Below are positions 1 to 7,213 of a DNA stretch of 24,178 bases, in pieces. Source of the DNA: JBFMGS01 sp040752635 (GTDB lineage: Bacteria > Bacillota > SHA-98 > UBA4971); the NCBI GenBank assembly GCA_040752635.1, contig JBFMGS010000037.1:1-24178 (forward strand). Direction: 5' to 3'. Position numbers and translations under genes: made by a program. Within the stretch, counting starts at the first letter, position 1; the number at the start of each line of letters is the position of its first letter. Below the pieces are notes generated by a model that was not told where the DNA came from, ran no database searches, and saw only the letters and a program-made list of their open reading frames with translations.

Positions 1-18
1 TTGTGAAGCATATCACAA
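1..18. promoter_or_regulatory. Palindromic operator, Rex or CRP/FNR type (copy 1)
   Basis: The site reads TTGTGA-AGCATA-TCACAA, an 18-bp dyad with perfect 6-bp half sites. The same spacing fits the Rex consensus (TTGTGAA-N4-TTCACAA, one mismatch) and the CRP/FNR-family TGTGA-N6-TCACA class. Which regulator binds cannot be told from the site alone. It is an exact reverse complement of the second copy at 46-63. The regulated gene most likely lies left of the window edge, because the next gene to the right starts far away and points toward this site. Confidence 0.6.
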
Positions 19-45
19 TATCGCGGTGGGAAGCAATCCGAATCC

Positions 46-63
46 TTGTGATATGCTTCACAA
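46..63. promoter_or_regulatory. Palindromic operator, Rex or CRP/FNR type (copy 2)
   Basis: The site reads TTGTGA-TATGCT-TCACAA, again with perfect 6-bp halves. It begins 45 bp after the first copy, a little over four helical turns, which would allow two dimers to bind the same face. Two smaller dyads follow directly: AATCCT/AGGATT at 63-79 and CTGTTAACAG at 80-89. The 18-bp arms at 1-18 and 46-63 could also pair as a stem around a 27-nt loop, but no T-run follows, so a terminator is unlikely. Confidence 0.6.
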
Positions 64-89
64 ATCCTCTTGCAGGATTCTGTTAACAG

Positions 90-608
90 CACCGACCCGC
101 CCATCTTCTAATGCGTATGTGCATTACTGAACCTCGACCCAATGCGTGCCAGGGCGGTCAACGCGAAATGGTGCACGCGAGGAGCACGCAGCCCTGCCAG
201 GCGCCCCGTACCGCCGAAGCGTTTCCCCAGGCCGGTCGTGCTGATGCTGCGTGACCCCGCCTGGGCAGAGGGCTCCTTTGTGGCTGGCGCGGCAGCGGGG
301 TGCAGTGGATGCCGCTTCACGCTCGGGCCAGTGCGGGGGAATGGATAAGGCTAATGCTCCAGTGCATCATAGAATGCATCGCTGCATTTCCGTTTGAGCC
401 CTGATGCCAGGGCTGTCGCAGGAGAAGCTTTCCGTACACGCCGAATTCCTCCATGTCTCCTCGAAAACTGAAGATAGCCAGAATGGAAGGAGCGACACGG
501 AAAACCGCGTATGACGAGATAGTGCAGTTTATACAGAACTTTACAGCTGACCTCGAGCACGAACTTGGACTGAGCGGTTAGCGATGAACTCATCGGGCAC
601 GGCACCTC
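90..608. other. Gene-poor stretch with no convincing gene
   Basis: This stretch of more than 500 bases lies between the operators and the stop of the sigma-54 activator gene. The frames open here are rich in Arg, Pro and Cys in its left half and do not look like protein. The only frame with protein-like composition is the 42-codon ORF at 453-581, listed separately. No tRNA, rRNA, recognisable riboswitch or T-tailed hairpin was seen. Confidence 0.5.
453..581 (+). CDS. Possible small protein of 42 residues, unknown
   Basis: An ATG at 453 opens a frame ending in TAG at 579-581. The product is basic at the front (SPRKLKIARMEG) and then forms a plausible amphipathic helix (YDEIVQFIQNFTADLEHELG). 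The composition is more protein-like than other frames in this gap. Against it, there is no Shine-Dalgarno sequence close to the ATG (the nearest purine run, GGAGAAG, is about 26 nt away) and no clear promoter. It could be a genuine small gene, the tail of a decayed gene, or chance. I do not recognise a family. Confidence 0.22.
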   Translation: MSPRKLKIARMEGATRKTAYDEIVQFIQNFTADLEHELGLSG

Positions 609-1700
609 CTACCCGACGGTTTGTTTCCTGGTTCTCAAGTACTTTTTGATCTTGCGTACCACCGTGGACTGGTTTACGCCGAGAAGGGCTGCGATTCTGT
701 ATGTGCTCCTGTGCTCCGCGAGCGCAAGCTCGATGATCTGCCTCTCGACTTCCTCGACTGCCTTGCGAAGCGGCATAACCCCTCCCACCGTCACTGTCGC
801 CCCGTCTGCTACACGGCCTTCGCGAACGTGCTGGGGGAGGTCGTCGGCAGTGATCTCGTCCCTTTCGACTGTCACGACGAGCCGCTCGATGAGGTTCTCT
901 ACCTCCCGCACGTTGCCAGGCCACGAGTAGGTTGTGAGGAGCTCCCTTGCCTCCTCCGATATGGTCTTGTGGTAGCCGTGGACCTTGTTGAGCCTATCGA
1001 GGAAGTGGTAGATAAGGGGGATGACATCGTCGGGCCGCTCGCGGAGCGGCGGGACGGTAATGGGCACCACGTTCAGCCTGTAAAACAGGTCAGCACGGAA
1101 TTCGCCCTTTCGGACCATAGCCGGAAGATCCCGGTTCGTGGCGGCGATTATTCGGATGTCCACATCCACGGGCTTGACCCCGCCGACCCTCGTTAATCTT
1201 CGCTCTTGAATCACCTGCAGGAGCTTGACCTGGAGATCGGGAGGCAGCTCGGATATCTCGTCCAGGAAGAGCGTGCCCCTGGATGCAACTTCGATCATGC
1301 CGGGCTTGCCTTCGCGCCTAGCTCCCGTGAACGCGCCGGCTTCATAGCCGAAGAGTTCGGACTCTAGCAAGCTTGCGGGAATCGCGCCGCAGTTGATGTT
1401 GACGAACGGTCCTCCTCGACGCCGGCTTTGCCTGTGGATGAACCTCGCCACGACCTCTTTGCCCACGCCTGACTCGCCAAGTATGAGAACGGTGGAGTTC
1501 ACAGGCGCCACCCTTGCGGCCAGTTGAAGCACGCGCCCCATTTCGACGCTGTACGCAACAATAGATGGCGGACCGGGCTCTTGGGCGTCACAAGTCGACC
1601 GCCCGTCCGACCCCATCTTAATGGCGCCTGCGGGACAGTTCGGGATGCAGGCACCGCACCCGGTGCACTTGCTCTCATCTACGAAAACAGACCCCGGCAT
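609..1700 (-). CDS. Sigma-54-dependent activator with N-terminal 4Fe-4S ferredoxin motif
   Basis: An enhancer-binding activator of RNA polymerase carrying sigma-54, 363 residues from the chosen start. Residues 12-23 form a ferredoxin signature (Cys 12, 15, 18, 22, with Pro after the last). It would hold one 4Fe-4S cluster, since no second Cys set follows. The AAA+ domain has Walker A GESGVGKE (75-82), the sigma-54 contact loop GAFTGA (122-127) and Walker B TLFLDE (143-148). Residues 332-352 are a TyrR/Fis-like helix-turn-helix. There is no receiver, PAS or GAF domain, so the cluster is the likely sensor; redox sensing is inference. The ATG at 1700 was chosen because GGGAGG lies 7 nt before it; an in-frame GTG at 1730 lacks this. 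No clear -24/-12 target promoter was found nearby, so the regulon is unknown. Confidence 0.9.
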   Translation of the reverse strand: MPGSVFVDESKCTGCGACIPNCPAGAIKMGSDGRSTCDAQEPGPPSIVAYSVEMGRVLQLAARVAPVNSTVLILGESGVGKEVVARFIHRQSRRRGGPFVNINCGAIPASLLESELFGYEAGAFTGARREGKPGMIEVASRGTLFLDEISELPPDLQVKLLQVIQERRLTRVGGVKPVDVDIRIIAATNRDLPAMVRKGEFRADLFYRLNVVPITVPPLRERPDDVIPLIYHFLDRLNKVHGYHKTISEEARELLTTYSWPGNVREVENLIERLVVTVERDEITADDLPQHVREGRVADGATVTVGGVMPLRKAVEEVERQIIELALAEHRSTYRIAALLGVNQSTVVRKIKKYLRTRKQTVG

Positions 1701-1718
1701 TTCTCTCCCTCCCGGGCA

Positions 1719-1724
1719 ATTATA
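1719..1724 (-). promoter_or_regulatory. Possible -10 element for the sigma-54 activator gene
   Basis: A perfect TATAAT lies 18 nt upstream of the chosen ATG, just before its GGGAGG. A transcript starting here would have a very short leader. No good -35 hexamer is present at 16-18 bp, so this is weak on its own. Confidence 0.25.
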
Positions 1725-1769
1725 CAACACATGCTATGCCGATGTATGAAGGAAACCACAACGCCGCCC

Positions 1770-1789
1770 AGGAGGTAACGAGACCTCCT
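1770..1789. other. Hairpin abutting the exporter stop codon
   Basis: AGGAGGT and ACCTCCT (1770-1776, 1783-1789) form a 7-bp stem with a 6-nt loop, ending one base before the stop codon of the 1790-3835 gene. On the transcribed strand the first arm reads AGGAGGT, a full Shine-Dalgarno sequence, but no start codon follows at a useful distance. With no T-run it is not a typical intrinsic terminator. It may mark the end of the exporter transcript or be chance. Confidence 0.3.
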
Positions 1790-3835
1790 TCACCGCGCCT
1801 CCTCTCCGGTGTGGGCACGCCGCAGCTCTTCCTTATACTGGAGGAGATAGAGCTGGTAGTATATGCCCCGCTTCGCTAGAAGTTCCTGGTGCGTGCCGAC
1901 CTCGCGCACGCGGCCTTTGTGGATGACGATGATCTTGTCGGCGCTCTGTATAGTCGAAAGCCTGTGTGCCACGATGAGCGTGGTTCTGCCGCGGACGAGC
2001 TTCGCCAGGGCGTCCTGGATGAGCGCCTCCGTTTCAGTGTCGATATTGGCGGTAGCCTCATCCAGCACCAGGATCGCGGGATCAAATGCAAGGGCTCTTG
2101 CGAAGGCAAGAAGCTGCCGCTGGCCGCTAGATAGCGTGACCCCTCTTTCCTTAACCTCGGCGTGGTAGCCGCCTGCAAGCTCTGTTATGAACCTATCGGC
2201 ATTCACATACTTCGCGGCCTCCAGAACCTTCTCGTCAGTGATATCCCGGTTGTTCAGCCTGATGTTGCTGGCGATATCCCCCGTGAAAAGAAACACGTCC
2301 TGCTGCACCACGCCGATGTGGCTACGCAATTCGTGCCTCGCGATATCCCGTATGTCGACGCCGTCGAGAAGGATGCGCCCGCGCGAGATCTCATACATCC
2401 TACCGATGAGGCTTATGATGGAGGTTTTCCCTGCCCCCGTTGCACCCACGAACGCGCAGGTCTCGCCAGGCTCGACCGTAAAGCTCACGTCCTTCAGCAC
2501 CCAGTCCTCGCCGTTATAGGCGAACCAGACGTTCTGGAATTCGATCTTGCCGCGCGGCCGCCCGATTCGCGCGGGCTCGGGCACGTCGGTCTCCCGCGCC
2601 TTCGTGTCGAGAAGCTGGAATATCCGCTCGGAGGAAGCCATGGCCGACTGCATTATGTTGTACTTCTCGGTGAGATCGTTTATCGGCCTGAAGAACTGCT
2701 GTATATAGTTGATGAAGGCATAGAGAACCCCGAATTCCACCCTCCCCGCCAGGACCCGTCCGCCCCCGTACCAAACGAGGAGCGCGAGCGCGAGCGAGGA
2801 TATGAGGTCCGTGGCGGGCCTGAAAACCGCGTACACTTCGAGCTCCCTCATGGTGGCCTTCAGGTAGTCCTTGTTTATCTCGTCGAATTCCCGGGCTTTT
2901 TTCTCCTCGCGGTTGAAAATGTGGATAACCCTCATCCCGGAGATATTCTCAGCGAGGGTCGCGTTGATCTTCGCGAGGCGCGTCCGCACCATCCTGTAAG
3001 CGTCGCGAGCCTTTACCCGGAATATCACCGTCACGACGGCGATGACAGGTATGGTCGCGAAGCTAACAAGCGCAAGCTCAAAGTTCATCTTCAGCATGAC
3101 GATGACGATCCCGACGAGCAAGAACACGTCCTTGAAGAGGTTCACGAGGACCGCGGTATACATCTCGTTCAGTGCGTCGGTATCGTTGGTTACCCTGGTC
3201 ACGAGGCGCCCCACAGGGTTCCGGTCGAAGAACGAAAGCGACAGCGCCTGAAGGTGCCGGAAGATCTCCAATCTCATGTTCGATATGATCTTCTGCCCCG
3301 TGTACTGCAGGATGTAAACCTGAACATAGTTGAGGACAAACCCCAGCGTCATGGCGCAAAGAAGCAGGAGCGCGAGCTTCACGACGGCCGCCACGTCGTG
3401 CTCTCTGAACTTGCGGACATCCTCGCTGGAAAGCTCGCGCCTGGTCACCGACCCTTCGAGCTCCATAACGAGGACGTAACGCCCATCCACATGTTCTATG
3501 TGTGCAGGTAAAGGTGCGCGGGGCCCGGTTCCTGGCGAGAATCCTTTGGGCAGCCATTCTTTGCGCACGAAAACCCTGTCACCAAACACGATCCCTGGCA
3601 CAGGCTCGTCCCCGGGCTCGAACACAAGCATGGGCGCCCCGAGCGCGTTGATGTGATCGTCAATGGCGATCTTGGTAAGGTAGGGCTGCACGAGGTCCGT
3701 CCCTGTGATGATGAAGAGGAGAACCACGCAAAGAAGAAGCCACTTCCAATATGGGACCGTGTACTTGAGCAGGCGCCTCATCAGCCTGGCGTCGTACGCC
3801 TTGCCCAGGACCTCTTCCTCGTGGAAATCGGGCAT
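1790..3835 (-). CDS. bmrD: Heterodimeric ABC multidrug exporter, catalytic subunit (BmrD/YheH-like)
   Basis: A fused membrane and ATPase half-transporter of 681 residues, close to Bacillus BmrD (about 673). An N-terminal membrane domain with about six helices is followed by a nucleotide-binding domain: Walker A GATGAGKT (464-471), a divergent signature LSSGQ (568-572), Walker B LVLDE with the catalytic Glu at 593, and the switch His at 624. Between the first two membrane helices is an extra hydrophilic block (about residues 66-150). BmrD has an extracellular domain in the same place. The gene begins 8 nt after its partner's stop, so the two are surely co-translated. Together they should export drugs or lipids across the cytoplasmic membrane using ATP; the substrate cannot be told. 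The symbol is by architecture only. Confidence 0.9.
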   Translation of the reverse strand: MPDFHEEEVLGKAYDARLMRRLLKYTVPYWKWLLLCVVLLFIITGTDLVQPYLTKIAIDDHINALGAPMLVFEPGDEPVPGIVFGDRVFVRKEWLPKGFSPGTGPRAPLPAHIEHVDGRYVLVMELEGSVTRRELSSEDVRKFREHDVAAVVKLALLLLCAMTLGFVLNYVQVYILQYTGQKIISNMRLEIFRHLQALSLSFFDRNPVGRLVTRVTNDTDALNEMYTAVLVNLFKDVFLLVGIVIVMLKMNFELALVSFATIPVIAVVTVIFRVKARDAYRMVRTRLAKINATLAENISGMRVIHIFNREEKKAREFDEINKDYLKATMRELEVYAVFRPATDLISSLALALLVWYGGGRVLAGRVEFGVLYAFINYIQQFFRPINDLTEKYNIMQSAMASSERIFQLLDTKARETDVPEPARIGRPRGKIEFQNVWFAYNGEDWVLKDVSFTVEPGETCAFVGATGAGKTSIISLIGRMYEISRGRILLDGVDIRDIARHELRSHIGVVQQDVFLFTGDIASNIRLNNRDITDEKVLEAAKYVNADRFITELAGGYHAEVKERGVTLSSGQRQLLAFARALAFDPAILVLDEATANIDTETEALIQDALAKLVRGRTTLIVAHRLSTIQSADKIIVIHKGRVREVGTHQELLAKRGIYYQLYLLQYKEELRRAHTGEEAR

Positions 3836-3843
3836 ACCCTACG

Positions 3844-5628
3844 TCACGTCTCCCCGTTGGCAGCGAGCTCCTGCTCGAGCAACTGCCTCTCGTAGATATC
3901 CGCGTAGATTCCGCTGGCAGCGACGAGCGAGTCGTGGTCGCCTCGTTCGACGATGCGCCCCTCGTCCAGCACGACGATATCGTCGGCCTCCCTGATCGTG
4001 GATATCCTGTGTGATATCAGGATCGTTGTCCTTTCGCGCATGATATGCCTGAGGCTGCCCAGGATCTTCTCCTCGGTCTCAGTGTCCACGGCAGAGAAAC
4101 AGTCGTCGAGGATGAGGATCCTCGGGTTCTTTATAAGGGCCCTCGCTATCGCAACCCTCTGCTTCTGGCCCCCTGAGAGCGTCACACCGCGCTCCCCCAC
4201 TACAGTGTCGAACCCCTGTGGGAACTCACGTATATCTCCCGCGACGCCCGCCCACCCGGCAGCCTGCTCTATCTCCTCGGGAGTGAACGAATCACTTGCA
4301 AACCCAATGTTCCCGCTCACCGTCGTGGAGAACAGGAAGTTGTCCTGGGGAACGTACCCGATATGGCGTCTGAGCACGGCCAGCGGGATCTTGTTTATGT
4401 CGATGCCATCAACAAGGATTTCACCCGGGCCCGGGTTGTACAGGCGAAGCAAAAGGTTGACCAGGGTTGTCTTGCCGCTCCCCGTTCGACCCAGTATCCC
4501 GAGAACGCGGCCCGCGGGGATCTTAAGATCGACGTTCTTTAAGACCGGCTCTGCCTTTCCGGGGTAGCTGAATGTAAGATTGCGAAATTCCAAAGACCCC
4601 TTGAGCTCCGTGACCTCGGCGACATCAGGGGCATCCACGACCTCCGGCTCGGTTTCGAATATGACGTTCAGCCGATCCATGGACGCCATGCCTCGCTGCA
4701 ACATATTGACAACCCAGCCGACAGCCATCATCGGCCAGATGGCCATTCCGAGATAGCCGCTGTACGCGACGAAATCCCCGAGGCTCATGTCCTCCAATAT
4801 GACCAGCCTGCCACCGTACCCAAGCACAATAACGAAGCTCAGACCCGCGATAAACTGCACCAGCGGCCAGAACAGGCCCCAGATCTTCACCAGGTGCATG
4901 TTGGCGCTGACGACTCGCTGGTTCGCCGCGGCGAACCTCGCCACCTCGGCTTCCTCCTGCACGAACGCCTTAACTACTCGTATGCCGCTCAAGTTTTCCT
5001 GGGTGCGATCGGTGAGGCTTGCGAACGCCTCCTGAACCTTGAGGAACCTCGCGTGTATGAGGCGGGAGAAACGCGAAACCGTGAGCGCAACAAAAGGTAA
5101 AGGGATAAGGCCAAGGGTGACCAGCCTGAGATCGATAGTGCTCGCCATAATGGTGACGGTCGCGATGGTAAGAAAGGCCGCGTCTACCGACAGGGCGACG
5201 CCCTGAGCAAAGGCATGCCGCACCGCGCTGATGTCGTTTGTCGCGTGGGCCATGAGGTCGCCCGTCTTGTGATCATTGAAGAAACTCGTCGAAAGGGCCT
5301 CGAGGTGCGAGAAGAATTTGTTCCTCAGCGTGTAGTCGAGGAGCCGCGCGGTGCCCATTATGTACATCCGCCAGAAGTACCTGCCGATGGCGACCAGCAG
5401 GGCAATCCCTATAATGTAACCGACGTAACGTACAAGCCCCGTGTCATTCAGCCTGCCCGAACGAAACAGGTCAGTCATCCTGCCCAGGATTCGCGGCACC
5501 AGAAGTTGCAGAGCGTCAACGGCGACGAGGAAGAGGACTCCGACTATGTATCTCCGCTTGTACCGGGTGAAGAAGTCCCGGAGGACCCAGAATTTCCGCA
5601 GCAACGAGCCCACGACCCCGCAAAGCAA
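3844..5628 (-). CDS. bmrC: Heterodimeric ABC multidrug exporter, degenerate-site subunit (BmrC/YheI-like)
   Basis: A half-transporter of 594 residues, close to BmrC (585). The membrane domain is followed by Walker A GRTGSGKT (380-387), a canonical signature LSGGQ (484-488), and Walker B LILDD, in which the catalytic Glu is replaced by Asp at 509. The switch His is near 540. Degenerate Walker B here with an intact Glu in the neighbour is the mark of asymmetric heterodimeric exporters: this subunit lends its LSGGQ to the partner's active site. The start is uncertain. TTG at 5628 gives the best length, but it and the in-frame GTG (5613) and TTG (5604) all lack a clear Shine-Dalgarno sequence. 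A 12-bp hairpin ends 4 nt before the TTG. Transcription probably starts at the promoter at 5672-5701. Confidence 0.88.
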   Translation of the reverse strand: MLCGVVGSLLRKFWVLRDFFTRYKRRYIVGVLFLVAVDALQLLVPRILGRMTDLFRSGRLNDTGLVRYVGYIIGIALLVAIGRYFWRMYIMGTARLLDYTLRNKFFSHLEALSTSFFNDHKTGDLMAHATNDISAVRHAFAQGVALSVDAAFLTIATVTIMASTIDLRLVTLGLIPLPFVALTVSRFSRLIHARFLKVQEAFASLTDRTQENLSGIRVVKAFVQEEAEVARFAAANQRVVSANMHLVKIWGLFWPLVQFIAGLSFVIVLGYGGRLVILEDMSLGDFVAYSGYLGMAIWPMMAVGWVVNMLQRGMASMDRLNVIFETEPEVVDAPDVAEVTELKGSLEFRNLTFSYPGKAEPVLKNVDLKIPAGRVLGILGRTGSGKTTLVNLLLRLYNPGPGEILVDGIDINKIPLAVLRRHIGYVPQDNFLFSTTVSGNIGFASDSFTPEEIEQAAGWAGVAGDIREFPQGFDTVVGERGVTLSGGQKQRVAIARALIKNPRILILDDCFSAVDTETEEKILGSLRHIMRERTTILISHRISTIREADDIVVLDEGRIVERGDHDSLVAASGIYADIYERQLLEQELAANGET

Positions 5629-5632
5629 CTTG

Positions 5633-5663
5633 CGGCCCGGCGAGATCCGCCCTCGCCGGGCCG
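5633..5663 (-). promoter_or_regulatory. 12-bp leader hairpin before the exporter operon
   Basis: The arms 5633-5644 and 5652-5663 are exact reverse complements, giving a GC-rich 12-bp stem with a 7-nt loop. The predicted transcript start (about 5665) falls at its base, so the mRNA would begin with this hairpin and reach the TTG start 4 nt after it. No T-run follows, so it is not a normal terminator. It could protect the 5' end or limit translation. Bacillus bmrCD is controlled by leader attenuation, but no leader peptide is visible here. Confidence 0.5.
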
Positions 5664-5671
5664 GCAGCTCA

Positions 5672-5701
5672 ATTATATACTTAGCAGGTGGCTTCTGGCA
5701 A
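5672..5701 (-). promoter_or_regulatory. Sigma-A promoter of the ABC exporter operon
   Basis: TTGCCA (5696-5701, 5 of 6 consensus bases) and TATAAT (5672-5677, 6 of 6) are 18 bp apart. The promoter reads toward the exporter genes and lies in the 94-bp gap after the agmatinase stop. The exporter genes are therefore probably a transcription unit separate from speB. Confidence 0.65.
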
Positions 5702-5722
5702 TTGCTCCACAGTAAGTCATAT

Positions 5723-6607
5723 TCACCCGGTCCTTCTCCGGGCGAGTGCCGCGCTGACCTGCAATATCATTTCCCTCAGGATCTTCGCGGCAAGAAGAGA
5801 TGTTATGTCGGAGAAATCCCATGGAGGTGCAACCTCCACGAGGTCGAAACCCACGAGGTTACTTTGCCCGAGGAGCTGAACGGCTTGAAGAATCTCGCAA
5901 GACGAGCAACCCCCAGGCTCGGGTGTGCCTGTGCCAGGGGCAAATGCGGGGTCCACCACGTCGATGTCCAGCGTGACGTAGCACGGACGCTCTCCGACCC
6001 GCTCAAGCGCCAACCGAACCGCCTCCGGGACCGGGCCCGAGAACCTGTGCGGCCCCGCGTCCGACGCGGCAAGTTCCTCGGGTGTCCCCGACCTGATGCC
6101 GATCTGGTAGAGGTTGTCCACTCCTATGATCTCCGCGACCCTTCGCAGGACAGTGGCATGGGATAGCCTCTGTCCTGCGAATTCGTCACGAAGGTCAGCG
6201 TGGGCATCCAGATGAATTACAGCCAGGTTCTCGTGGACCTCTGCCACAGCAGCCACGCAGGGAAAAGTGACAAGATGCTCCCCGCCGAGAATGAACGGGA
6301 TCTTCCCATCCCGCACGATGCTACCTACTACCTCTCTGATGGCGTCGAGGCTCTTCTCGGCATTGCCCAGAGCCAGCGAAACATCACCTATGTCGGCTAC
6401 CTCCGTCGCAGACAGGCTTCTATCAAGTTCGGGGCTGTATTCCTCAAGTGCGAGCGACACATCCCGGATCCTTGCAGGGCCGCTGCGCGCCCCCGCTCGC
6501 CAGCTCGTTGTGAAGTCCATGGGCAAGCCTACGATGACTATGTCGGCCCGCTTATAGTCGGCTACTGCGCCAAGGAAGCCTTCCCTTTTCTCAACTGTGA
6601 CACCCAT
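5723..6607 (-). CDS. speB: Agmatinase (ureohydrolase family)
   Basis: Hydrolyses agmatine to putrescine and urea using two Mn ions. The 294-residue product has the three ureohydrolase metal motifs: GGEH (His 111), IHLDAHADLRDEF (Asp 134, His 136, Asp 138) and LDIDVVDPAFAPGTGTPEPGG (Asp 214, Asp 216). The ATG at 6607 was chosen because GGAAGG precedes it by 7-8 nt and it gives a normal family length; longer in-frame starts lack this. It lies 69 bp downstream of the arginine decarboxylase gene, which makes its substrate, so agmatinase is preferred over arginase, formiminoglutamase or guanidinobutyrase, which share these motifs. Cytosolic. Confidence 0.9.
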   Translation of the reverse strand: MGVTVEKREGFLGAVADYKRADIVIVGLPMDFTTSWRAGARSGPARIRDVSLALEEYSPELDRSLSATEVADIGDVSLALGNAEKSLDAIREVVGSIVRDGKIPFILGGEHLVTFPCVAAVAEVHENLAVIHLDAHADLRDEFAGQRLSHATVLRRVAEIIGVDNLYQIGIRSGTPEELAASDAGPHRFSGPVPEAVRLALERVGERPCYVTLDIDVVDPAFAPGTGTPEPGGCSSCEILQAVQLLGQSNLVGFDLVEVAPPWDFSDITSLLAAKILREMILQVSAALARRRTG

Positions 6608-6676
6608 ACATAACCTTCCCCCGAGAGCGTGGCCGCCGTACAAGATCCACAAACTCCTGCCAACTGGCTGGAGCGC

Positions 6677-7135
6677 CTAGTACCATAGAGCTGCGCCTGC
6701 AAACGCACACCCTACCGTTTCGACCACATGTTCCGCGCTCTTGATCATGATCTTATCGGGGACAGCGTTACGGCAGGCAATCGCTTCTCGGATCATTTTC
6801 TCGACTATGCTTTCCGCCTCAGCTCCTGTGCACTTGCCCCCGAATTCCATGATGACCCCGAAGCTTCCTGCAACTGTGCCGACGCCGATCGCCGCAGCTA
6901 TGCGCTCGCCCGGCACGTCGCTGGTTACCGAGCCGTAAGCCGTCGGGGTCAGCGATCCCGGCGGTACCGTCAAAGTCTCCACATACTCCGCGCCTGGCGG
7001 CAGAATACTTGACACTCGCAACAGGTTGAGGTTACCGATCCCGGCGGCGAGCAGCGCCTTGTCAAAAGCGGTCAACGTCGTGCCCCCTTCAGCACTTCCA
7101 GCAACCAGGGTGAACTTCCTAGGCGTCGGCAGCAT
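6677..7135 (-). CDS. pdaD: Pyruvoyl-dependent arginine decarboxylase
   Basis: Decarboxylates arginine to agmatine with a self-made pyruvoyl group instead of PLP. The 152-residue product has the family's self-cleavage site, RVSSILPPG: cutting between Ser 42 and Ser 43 would turn Ser 43 into the pyruvoyl group and give small beta and larger alpha chains, as in the Methanocaldococcus enzyme (Ser 52/53). Other family signs are the GxGxxNLNLLRVSS run and the C-terminal acidic stretch GKCTGAEAE. AGGAGG lies 8 nt before the ATG at 7135; a TTG directly upstream is in frame but less well spaced. With speB it completes arginine to putrescine. Confidence 0.92.
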   Translation of the reverse strand: MLPTPRKFTLVAGSAEGGTTLTAFDKALLAAGIGNLNLLRVSSILPPGAEYVETLTVPPGSLTPTAYGSVTSDVPGERIAAAIGVGTVAGSFGVIMEFGGKCTGAEAESIVEKMIREAIACRNAVPDKIMIKSAEHVVETVGCAFAGAALWY

Positions 7136-7174
7136 CAATCGATCCTCCTACCTTGTGAATTTGGAATCGTCTAC

Positions 7175-7203
7175 ATACTATGCCCGTAGCTCTGCAGATG
7201 CAA
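7175..7203 (-). promoter_or_regulatory. Possible promoter of pdaD-speB
   Basis: TTGCAT (7198-7203) and TAGTAT (7175-7180) are 17 bp apart and about 40 nt upstream of the pdaD start. Each hexamer is only a partial match (3 of 6 and 4 of 6), so the genes could equally be read through from ktrB, whose stop is 78 bp upstream of the pdaD start. Confidence 0.3.
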
Positions 7204-7213
7204 CATGTCTCGA

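Noticed and set aside
1..63. Intrinsic terminator formed by the 18-bp inverted arms
   Set aside because: The loop would be 27 nt and no T-run follows on either strand; each arm is itself an operator-type palindrome, which explains the symmetry better.
142..348. Small plus-strand protein
   Set aside because: The product is Arg/Pro/Gly-rich, there is no Shine-Dalgarno sequence, and the opposite strand is equally open, as expected of GC-rich non-coding DNA.
2162..3511. Open frame of 449 codons on the plus strand
   Set aside because: It lies wholly antisense to the well-supported ABC exporter gene, has no domain-like motifs, and is of the kind produced opposite GC-rich codons.
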